64,000 nucleotides of DNA from Amblyomma americanum (Eukaryota > Arthropoda > Arachnida > Ixodida > Ixodidae), in NCBI RefSeq assembly GCF_052857255.1, contig NC_135504.1:137008929-137072928 (forward strand). The letters run 5' to 3'. The notes beneath the pieces were generated by a model. It did no database searches, was not told the DNA's origin, and saw only the letters and a list, made by a program, of their open reading frames with translations. A program made the position numbers and the translations under genes. Every line of letters begins with the position of its first letter. Within the stretch, counting starts at the first letter, position 1. Positions 54,571-62,710 of the stretch are shown here, piece after piece.

Positions 54571-54971
54571 ATGGTAAAAGAATGCAGCGCGAAAAAACAA
54601 GGACGAACAGAAGTGGACAGGACAGGGCGCTGACTACCAACACATTTATTCAGAAAGATGAGCAGCCTATATAACGCAGTCCAACACCCACGTGACCAAG
54701 AAAATAGCAAACGCGTTCAACTATCTAATACAAAAAAAAAAACAAAACGAAGTACACAATATCAAAGTGATACATATCTGGGTAACGCAAAGTCAGCCAA
54801 GAACCGATAAAACCGAGAGGACCACGACGAACCGTAAGGTGCACGCATGGAAAATGAACAGTCAGCGACCTTTGCCGCCAACGCAGCACGAGGCAAAACG
54901 AAGACGACAATGACAAAATAGTCACCGAACAATAAGTAAAAGTCGAAGCTAAAATCAGGGTCGGGGCCAAA
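54571..54971. mobile_element. Unclassified interspersed-element fragment, about 400 bp
   Basis: Non-satellite sequence that interrupts a monomer after ggcggcaaagc and ends just before cgcccctgcactaaaatg. It has an 11-A run at 54732-54742. Read on the minus strand, the sequence near the left end includes a TATATAGG stretch, an AATAAA signal (from ttcagaaagatg upstream context at 54650-54660) and then tcctgtccacttctgttcg and tttttcgcgctgcattc. I associate such terminal sequence with abundant tick repeats, but from memory only. The short open frames here (54692-54913 plus strand; 54725-54982 minus strand) show no recognisable domain. I found no target-site duplication. It could be the end of a longer non-LTR or Penelope-type element, or a short non-autonomous one. 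Confidence 0.6.
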
Positions 54972-56572
54972 CGCCCCTGCACTAAAATGAATCAAGCCCA
55001 GTGAACCTTATAGACGAGCTACAGCTATGACCTCGGCGAAATCATGCCTACACGAACATACAACCAGCATCTCATTCGCCGGATAATTCAGTGGACTTGG
55101 TGGCACCGACCATATAGACACATGTTGCAATTCTTCGTTTTTGTAGCCCTATTTCTGTAGCCGACTGGGCTAATCACCAGCACGGACGCACATGCTCCAT
55201 AGGAAGGCGCTTTATCGGCGGTGGCGGCAAACCGGCTGATTTTTCCAGGGAAATACTCGCCCCTGCACAAAGACGAAGCAAGCCCAGTGAACCGTTATAG
55301 ACGAGCTACAGCTTTGACCTCCGCGAAATCATGCATTCACAAACATACAACCGGCAACACATTCGCACGAAAATTCAGTGGACTTGGTGGCACCGACCAT
55401 ATACATATGTTGCAATTCTTCGTTTTTGTAGCACAGGTTCTGTGGCCGTCTAGGCTCATCACCAGCAGGGAAGCACATGCCCCATAGGAAGGCGGTTTAT
55501 CAGCGATGGCGGCAAAGCAGCTGCTTTTTCAAATGATTACATGCCCCTACACTAAGATGAAGCAAGCCCAGTGAACCGTTATAGACGAGCTACAGCTATG
55601 ACCTCGGCGAAAGCATGCCTACACGAGCATACAACCAGCATCTCATTCGCCGGATAAATCAGTGGCCTTTGTTGCACCGACCATAGACACAAGTTGCAAT
55701 TCTTCGTTTTTGTAGCACAGGTTCTGAGGCCGACTGGGCTCATCACCAGCACGGAAGCACATTCTCCATAGTAAGGCGGTTTATCAGCGATGGCGGCAAA
55801 GCAGCTGCTTTTTTCAGGGAATACATGCCGCTGCACTAAGATGAAGCAAGCCCAGTGAACCTTATAGACGAGCTACAGCTATGACCTCAGCGAAATCATG
55901 CCTGCACGAACATACAACCAGCATCTCATTCGCCGGATAATTCAGTTGACTTGAAGAACCGACCATAGACACATGTTGCAATTCTTCGTTTTTGTAGCAC
56001 AGGTTCTGTATCCGACTGAGCTCATCTCTAGCACGGAAGCACAAGCTCCATAGTAAGGCGGTTTATCACAGATGGCGGCAAAGCAGCTCCTTTTTCCAGG
56101 GAATACATGCCCCTGCACTAAGATGAAGCAAGCGCAGTGAACCGTTATAGAGGAGCTACAGTTATGACCTCAGCGAAATCATGCCTACACGATCATACAA
56201 CCAGCATCTAATTCACGGGATAATTCAGTGGACTTGGTGGCACCGACCATAGACACATGTTGCAATTCTTCGTTTTTGTAGCACAGGTTCTGTATCCGAC
56301 TGGGCTCATGGCCAGCACTGAAGGACATGCTCCATAAGAAGGCGGTTTATCACAGATGGCGGCAAAGCAGCTGCTTTTTCCAGGGTATGCATGCCCCTGC
56401 ACTAAATAAAACTAGCCCAGTGAACCGTTATAGACGAGCTACAGCTATGACCTCAGCGAAATCACGCCTACACGAAAACACAACCAGCATGTAATTCGCC
56501 GAATAATTTAGTGGACTTGGTGGCACCGACCATAGACACATGTTGCAATTCCTCGTTTTTGTAGCACAGGTT
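54972..56572. repeat. 284-bp satellite array, between the two insertions
   Basis: Five to six diverged monomers in the standard orientation. The first continues the monomer interrupted at 54570 and carries the ccatatagacacatg variant also seen at 45390, 48505 and 51335. The last is of the aaaacacaaccagcat subtype and is broken at 56572 by the Penelope-like insertion. Confidence 0.93.
56562..56572. other. Left target-site duplication of the Penelope-like insertion
   Basis: tagcacaggtt is the last satellite sequence before the insertion. The satellite resumes at 58321 with tagcacagatt, which is the same 11 bases with one mismatch. An uninterrupted monomer has this string only once. Confidence 0.72.
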
Positions 56573-56666
56573 GATGAAGTCGAGAGTGTGACGGAATCCC
56601 GTCTGGCCGGGGGGATACATTTCAAAACAAAGAGACGCCGACCAGTAAAACGAAAAAATTGTATTG

Positions 56667-56700
56667 ACGTTTCGGTGCCCAGAACGGGGGCCTTGTTCAC
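56667..56700 (-). ncRNA. Hammerhead-ribozyme-like motif, degenerate (minus copy)
   Basis: Read on the minus strand: gtgaacaaggcccccgttc followed by tgggcaccgaaacgtc. Penelope-like elements are known to carry hammerhead ribozymes in their terminal repeats. A canonical core would read CUGAUGA, stem II, GAAA, then a cleavage triplet such as GUC. Here the GAAAC-GUC side and a GC-rich hairpin in the place of stem II are recognisable, but the CUGAUGA side is replaced by GUGAACAAG. It is probably an inactive or derived relative. It lies downstream of the ORF stop. Confidence 0.33.
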
Positions 56701-56737
56701 AATGGAAACACACCAAGAGGGTTCGTCTTTTTAAAAG

Positions 56738-57591
56738 CTATGGTAATCGCCGTAAAGATCGCGCGTAAATCGGGTTAAGATTGCCCTCGTTACGATTAAG
56801 CGTGTGAGCCGTTGTCTGTATCACCAGGGACTCGAGATGAAGCCGTGATGTTGTCAGTTTCTCTTTTTCGATGATTCTTGCTTTTTCCCAATCTATTCTG
56901 TGATTTGCCGTCACCGCGTGCTCTGCCAAGGCGTTATTGCGGGTATCTTCTTTCTGCACATCACGAGCATGTTGCTGTAGGCGCTTCTTGTAACTTCCGG
57001 TTTCGCCGATGTAAACACCGTTGCAATCTGCACAAGGGATGGCGTAGACAACTCCTGGGAACTTCTCTTTTGGCAACTGATCTTTGACGTTCATCAGTTG
57101 TTGTCGCATTTTCTTGACAGGGACATGGGCAACTTGCACGTCATACTCTCGTAATACACGGGCGAGGCACTCACTTGTTTTCGGCACATAAGGAATAGCC
57201 GCACGTTTTTTGGGCGGAAGAGGGGCGTCCGGATGACGAGGCCGTGACAGCCGTCGTTCTGTGGACCTGATAAAATGGCTTGGGTAACCACAGCTAGTGA
57301 GATCTTTTCGTACCCTTGACGCGTCCGCAGCGGCGTCAGTGGTGTTTGTGCATATCTTCTTGGCCCGCTGCATTAAACTGCTCACAACGGCTCTTTTTTG
57401 GGCGGCAGGATGGACGGAACTGAAATGTAGGTAGCGGCCTGTATGTGTAGCCTTTCTATACACGCTAAACGACAACTTCTGGCCTTTCCTTGAGACGAGG
57501 ACGTCCAGAAAAGGCAGACTGCCGTCCACCTCTTCTTCCAACGTAAACTGAATGGCGTCTTCCTGGCTGTTCAGGTGTGTCAGAGGTGTGC
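56738..57591 (-). pseudogene. 5'-truncated Penelope-like ORF: end of RT plus GIY-YIG endonuclease
   Basis: An open frame in a truncated copy. It extends to 57625 (295 codons), but its first 10-12 codons run into the inverted neighbour and its first codon is TTG, so there is no genuine start. Residues about 15-90 (HLNSQ, LPFLDVLV, FSVYRK, HFSSVHP) look like the C-terminal, thumb-side part of a Penelope RT. Residues 191-280 form a GIY-YIG domain: GVVYAIP with Tyr194, VYIGETG with Tyr205, Arg215, His219, Glu265 and the Asn-containing TLNRNEG. Cys198, Cys201, His236 and His242 fit the CCHH metal-binding set described in Penelope-type endonucleases. The domain would nick target DNA for target-primed reverse transcription. 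Its key residues are intact, but the missing RT core makes the copy non-autonomous. The stop codon is the TAG at 56738-56740. Confidence 0.85.
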
Positions 57592-58203
57592 ACAAACACC
57601 ACTGACGCCGCTGCGGACGTGTCAAGGGTACGAAAAGATCTCACTAGCTGTGGTTACCCAAGCCATTTTATCAGGTCCACAGAACGACGGCTGTCACGGC
57701 CTCGTCATCCGGACGCCCCTCTTCCGCCCAAAAAACGTGCGGCTATTCCTTATGTGCCGAAAACAAGTGAGTGCCTCGCCCGTGTATTACGAGAGTATGA
57801 CGTGCAAGTTGCCCATGTCCCTGTCAAGAAAATGCGACAACAACTGATGAACGTCAAAGATCAGTTTCCAAAAGAGAAGTTCCCAGGAGTTGTCTACGCC
57901 ATCCCTTGTGCAGATTGCAACGGTGTTTACATCGGCGAAACCGGAAGTTACAAGAAGCGCCTACAGCAACATGCTCGTGATGTGCAGAAAGAAGATACCC
58001 GCAATAACGCCTTGGCAGAGCACGCGGTGACGGCAAATCACAGAATAGATTGGGAAAAAGCAAGAATCATCGAAAAAGAGAAACTGACAACATCACGGCT
58101 TCATCTCGAGTCCCTGGTGATACAGACAACGGCTCACACGCTTAATCGTAACGAGGGCAATCTTAACCCGATTTACGCGCGATCTTTACGGCGATTACTA
58201 TAG
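57577..58203 (+). pseudogene. 5'-truncated Penelope-like ORF, GIY-YIG endonuclease only
   Basis: The plus-oriented copy. Homology to the minus copy begins at about 57590 (residues CTNTTDAAAD). The few codons before that, including the apparent GTG start, lie in junction sequence. The frame stays open for 208 codons to a TAG at 58201-58203. It has the whole GIY-YIG domain: Tyr108, Cys111, Cys114, Tyr118, Arg129, His133, His149, His155 and Glu179. It differs from the minus copy at very few residues (for example Val for Ala in DAAADV, Phe for Leu in DQFPKEK, final Leu for Pro). This indicates a common and recent source. No promoter or start is present, so a functional protein is unlikely. Confidence 0.85.
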
Positions 58204-58240
58204 CTTTTAAAAAGACGAACCCTCTTGGTGTGTTTCCATT

Positions 58241-58274
58241 GTGAACAAGGCCCCGTTCTGGGCGCCGAAACGTC
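58241..58274 (+). ncRNA. Hammerhead-ribozyme-like motif, degenerate (plus copy)
   Basis: gtgaacaaggccccgttct followed by gggcgccgaaacgtc, downstream of the plus-copy stop. It is the same motif as at 56667-56700. It differs by one C fewer in the run after aagg and by gcgcc in place of gcacc. The run of GC-rich bases on either side of gttct can pair as a hairpin next to GAAAC. The GUGAACAAG side does not match the canonical CUGAUGAG core, so self-cleavage is doubtful. Confidence 0.33.
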
Positions 58275-58320
58275 AATACAATTTTTTCGTTTTACTGGTC
58301 GGCGTCTCTTTGTTTTGAAA

Positions 58321-58331
58321 TAGCACAGATT
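58321..58331. other. Right target-site duplication of the Penelope-like insertion
   Basis: tagcacagatt repeats tagcacaggtt at 56562-56572 with one mismatch, and the satellite monomer continues from it (ctgtggccgacagggctc). Confidence 0.72.
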
Positions 58332-59140
58332 CTGTGGCCGACAGGGCTCATCACCAGCACGGAAGCACATGCTCCATAGTAAGGTGGTTTATCAGTGGTG
58401 GCGGCAAAACGGGAGATTCTTCTATGGAATAGATGCCCCTGCACTAAGACGAAGCAAGCCCGTTGAATCGTTATAGACGAACTATCGCTGTGACCTCAGC
58501 GAAATCATACCTACACGAGCATGCAACCAGAATCCCATTCCCCGGATAATTCAGTGGACTTGGTGGCACCGACCAGAGACACATGTTGCAATTCTTCGTT
58601 TTTGTAGCACAGGTTCTGAGGCCGACTGGGCTCATCACCAGCACGGACGCACATGCTCCATAGTAAGGCGGTTTATCACAGATGGCGGCAAAGCAGCTGC
58701 TTTTTCCAGGAAATACATGCCCCTGCACTAAGATGAAGCAAGCCCAGTGAATCGTTACAGACGAGCTATCGCTGTGACCTCAGCGAAATCATACCTAAAC
58801 GAAAATACAACCGGTTCTCATTCGCCCGAAAATTCAGTGGACTTGGTAGCACCGACCATAGACACATGTTGTAATTCTTCGTTTTTGTAGCACAGGTTCT
58901 GTATCCGACTGGGCTCATGGCCAGCACGGAAGGACATGCTCCGTAGGAAGGCGGTTTATCACAGATGGCGGCAAAGCAGATGCTTTTTCCAGGGTATGCA
59001 TGCCCCTGCTCTAAAATGAAACTAGCCGAGTGAACCGTTATAGACGAGCTACAGCTATGACCTCAGCGAAATCATGCCTACACGAAAACACAACCAGGAT
59101 CTAATTCGCCGGATAATTCAGTGGACTTGGTGGCACCGAC
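58330..59140. repeat. Three-monomer block, first copy (offset 1417)
   Basis: Matches 59747-60557 at offset 1417 (58471 and 59888), through the monomer with aaaatacaaccggttctc and the one with ccagggtatgcatgcc. The left limit is close to the Penelope-like insertion, so the duplication may have extended further left before the insertion or ended there. Confidence 0.8.
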
Positions 59141-59746
59141 CATAGACACATGTTGCAATTCTTCGTTTTCGTAGCACAGGTTCTGTGGCCGACAGGGCTC
59201 ATCACCAGCACGGAAGCACATGCTCCATAGTAAGGCGGCTTATCAGCGATGCGGCAAAGCAGCTGCTTTTTCTAGGAAATACATGCCCCTTCACTAAGAT
59301 GAAGCAAGCCAAGTGTACCGTTATAGACGAGCTACATCTGTGACCTCCGCGAAATCATGCATTCACAAACATACAACCAGCATCCCATCCCTGAATAATT
59401 CAGTTGACTTGATGAAACCGACCATAGAAACATGTTGCAATTCTTCGTTTTTGTAGCGCAGGTTCTGTGGTCGACTGGGCGCATCACCAGAACGGACGCA
59501 CATGCTCCATAGTAAGGTGGTTTATCGGTGGTGGCGGCAAAACGGGAGATTCTTCTATGGAAAAGATGCCCCTGCGCTAAGATGAAGCAAGCCCAGTGAA
59601 TCATTATAGACGAGCTAGCGCTGTGATCTCAGCGAAATCATGCCTACACGAACATAAAACCAGCATCTCCTTCGCCGGATAATTCAGTTGACTTGATGGA
59701 ACCGACCATAGAAACATCTTGCAATTCTTCGTTTTTGTAGCGCAGG

Positions 59747-60557
59747 TTCTGTGGTCGACTGGGCTCATCACCAGCACGGACGCAGATGCTCCATAGTAAG
59801 GTGGTTTATCGGTGGTGGCGGCAAAACGGGAGATTCTTCTATGGAATAGATGCTCCTGCACTAAGATGAAGCAAGCCCAGTGAATCGTTATAGACGAGCT
59901 ATCGCTGTGACCTCAGCGAAATCATACCTACACGAACATGCAACCAGAATCCCATTCCCCGGATAATTCAGTGGACTTGGTGGCACCGACCAGAGACACA
60001 TGTTGCAATTCTTCGTTTTTGTAGCACAGGTTCTGAGGCCGACTGGGCTCATCACCAGCACGGACGCACATGCTCCATAGTAAGGCGGTTTATCACAGAT
60101 GGCGGCAAAGCAGCTGCTTTTTCCAGGAAATACATGCCCCTGCACTAAGATGAAGCAAGCCCAGTGAATCGTTACAGACGAGCTATCGCTGTGACCTCAG
60201 CGAAATCATACCTAAACGAAAATACAACCGGTTCTCATTCGCCCGAAAATTCAGTGGACTTGGTAGCACCGACCATAGACACATGTTGTAATTCTTCGTT
60301 TTTGTAGCACAGGTTCTGTATCCGACTGGGCTCAGGGCCAGCACGGAAGGACATGCTCCATAGGAAGGCGGTTTATCACAGATGGCGGCAAAGCAGATGC
60401 TTTTTCCAGGGTATGCATGCCCCTGCACTAAAATGAAACTAGCCGAGTGAACCGTTATAGACGAGCTACAGCTATGACCTCAGTGAAATCATGCCTACAC
60501 GAAAACACAACCAGGATCTAATTCGCCGGATAATTCAGTGGACTTGGTGGCACCGAC
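59747..60557. repeat. Three-monomer block, second copy (offset 1417)
   Basis: Second copy of 58330-59140, with a few base differences (ctcagggccagc against ctcatggccagc; ctgcactaaaatg against ctgctctaaaatg; accagagac against accatagac). Confidence 0.8.
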
Positions 60558-62149
60558 CAGAGACACATGTTGCAATTCTTCGTTTTTGTAGCACAGGTTC
60601 TGTGGCCGACTGGGCTCATCACCAGCACGGACGCACATGCTCCATAGGAAGGCGGTTTATCGGCGGTGGCGGCAAAGCGGCTGATTTTTCCAAGGAATAC
60701 TCGCCCCTGCACAAAGACGAAGCAAGCGCAGTGAACCGTTATAGACGAGCTACAGCTGTCACCTCCGCGATATCATGCCTACACGAACATAAAACCATCA
60801 TCCATTTCCATGGATAATTCAGTTGACTTGATGGAACCGACCATAGACATATGTTGCAATTCTTCGTTTTTGTAGCGCAGGTTCTGTGGTAGACTTGTCT
60901 CATCACCAGCACGGACGCACATGCTCCATATTAAGGCGGTTTATCGGTGGTGGCGGCAAAACGGGAGATTCTTCTATGGAATAGATGCCCCTGCACTAAG
61001 ATGAAGCAAGCCCAGTGTACCGTTATAGACGAGCTACAGCTAAGACCTCAACGAAATCATGCCTACACGAACATACAACCAGCATCTCATTGGCCGGATA
61101 ATTCAGTGCACTTGGTGGCACCGACAATAGACACATGTTGCAATTCTTCGTTTTTGTAGCACAGGTTCTGTGGCCGTCTGGGCTCATCACCAGGACGGAA
61201 GCACATGCTCCATAGTAAGGCGGTTTATCAGCGATGGCGGCAAAGCAGCTGCTTTTTCCAGGAAAAACATGCCCCTGCACTAAGATGAAGCAAGCCCAGT
61301 GAATCGTTATAGACGAGCTATCGCTGTGACCTCAGCGAAATCTTACCTAAACGAAAATACAACCGGCATCTCATTCGCCCGAAAATTCAGTGGACTCGGT
61401 GGCACCGAGAAGAGACACATGTTGCAATTCTTCGTTTTTGTAGCACAGGTTCTGTGGCCGTCTGGGCTCATCATCAGGACGGAAGCACATGCTCCATAGT
61501 AAGGCGGTTTATCAGCGATGGCGACAAAGCAGCTGCTTTTTCCAGGAAACACATGCCCCTTCACTAAGATGAAGCAAGCCCAGTGAACCGTTATAGACGA
61601 GCTAAAGCTATGACCTCGGCGAAATCATGCCGACACGAGCATACAACCAGCATCTCATTCGCCGGATAAATCAGTGGCCTTTGTTGCACCGATCATAGAC
61701 ACACGTTGCAATTATTCGTTTTTGTAGCACAGGTTCTGTATCTGACTGGGCTCATGGCCAGCACGGAAGGACATGCTCCATAGGAAGGCGGTTTATCACA
61801 GATGGCGGCAAAGCAGCAGCTTTTTCCAGGGTATGCATGCCCCTGCACTAAAATGAAACTTGCCAAGTGAACCGTTATAGACGAGCTACAGCTATGACCT
61901 CAGCAAAATCATGCCTACACGAGCATACAACCAGCATCTCATTCGCCGGATAATTCAGTGGACTTGGTGGCACCGACCATAGACACATGTTGCAATTCTT
62001 CGTTTTTGTAGCACAGGTTCTGTGGCCGACTGGGCTCATCACCAGGACGGAAGCACATGCTCTATAGTAAGGCGGTTTATCAGCGATGGCGGCAAAGCAG
62101 CTGATTTTTCCAGGTAATATATGCCCCTGTACTAAGATGAAACAACCCC

Positions 62150-62710
62150 AGTGAACTGTTATAGACGAGCTACAGCTATGACCTCACCGAAATCATGCCT
62201 ACACGAACATACAACCTGCATCTCATTAGCCGGATAATTCAGTTGACCTGGCACCGACCATAGACACATGTTGCAAGTCTTCGTTTTTGTAGCACAGGTT
62301 ATGTGGCCGACTAGGCTCATCACCAGCACGGAAGCACATGCCCCTTAGGGAGGCGGTGTATCAGCGATGGCGGCAAAGCAGCTGCTTTTTCCAATGAATA
62401 CATGCCCCAACACTAAGATGAAGCAAGCCCAGTGAACCGTTATAGACGAGCTACAGCTATGACCTCAGCAAAATCATGCCTACACGAGCATACAACCAGC
62501 ATCTCATTCACCGGATAATTCAGTGGACTTGGTGGCACCGACCATAGAAACATGTTGCAATTCTTCGTTTTTGTAGCACAGGTTCTGTGGCCGACTGGGC
62601 TCATCACCAGCACGGACGCACATGCTCCTTAGTAAGGCGGTTTATCAGCGATGGCGGCAATGCAGCTGTTTTTTCCAGGAAATACATGACGCTTCACTAA
62701 GATGAAGCAA
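62150..62710. repeat. Two-monomer block, distant copy of 43010-43570
   Basis: Shares the unusual cccttagggaggcggtg, acatgccccaacactaag and caatgcagctgttttttcc marks with 43010-43570 at offset 19139. The segments on either side are of different subtypes in the two places. Confidence 0.8.

Larger units (their letters stand above)
56573..58320. mobile_element. Penelope-like retroelement insertion, inverted pair of truncated copies
   Basis: A 1748-bp insertion into one satellite monomer. The left part (about 56573-57590) is a copy in minus orientation. The right part (about 57590-58320) is a shorter copy in plus orientation. About 731 bp of each are near-perfect reverse complements (56620-57352 against 57590-58320), separated by about 237 bp found only in the longer minus copy. 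Both keep the 3' part of the element: the end of the ORF with the GIY-YIG endonuclease, then a non-coding tail with a hammerhead-like motif. Neither has the main reverse-transcriptase motifs. The two truncated ends meet near gtgtgcac (57586-57593). The minus copy carries 47 additional bases (56573-56619) beyond the arm. The 11-bp flanking duplication supports one insertion event. Confidence 0.87.

Noticed and set aside
54692..54982. Coding frames inside the 400-bp insertion (73 codons plus strand, 85 codons minus strand)
   Set aside because: Low-complexity composition with an A run, no domain, overlap with the satellite junction, and no start or context that supports translation.
56738..57625. 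A functional host GIY-YIG nuclease gene
   Set aside because: The domain is intact, but the frame has no ATG start, begins inside the inverted neighbour, and is joined to a remnant of Penelope RT, so it is a truncated mobile-element ORF.
56878..58063. Antisense and other-frame open frames within the Penelope-like arms (56878-57087, 57094-57291, 57575-57847, 57854-58063, 58173-58370)
   Set aside because: They are shadows of the GIY-YIG frame. The mirrored pairs simply reflect the inverted repeat.
56573..58320. A DNA transposon with terminal inverted repeats
   Set aside because: The inverted arms hold the 3' end of a Penelope-like ORF with its GIY-YIG domain, there is no transposase, and the flanking duplication length and the truncation fit a retroelement pair.
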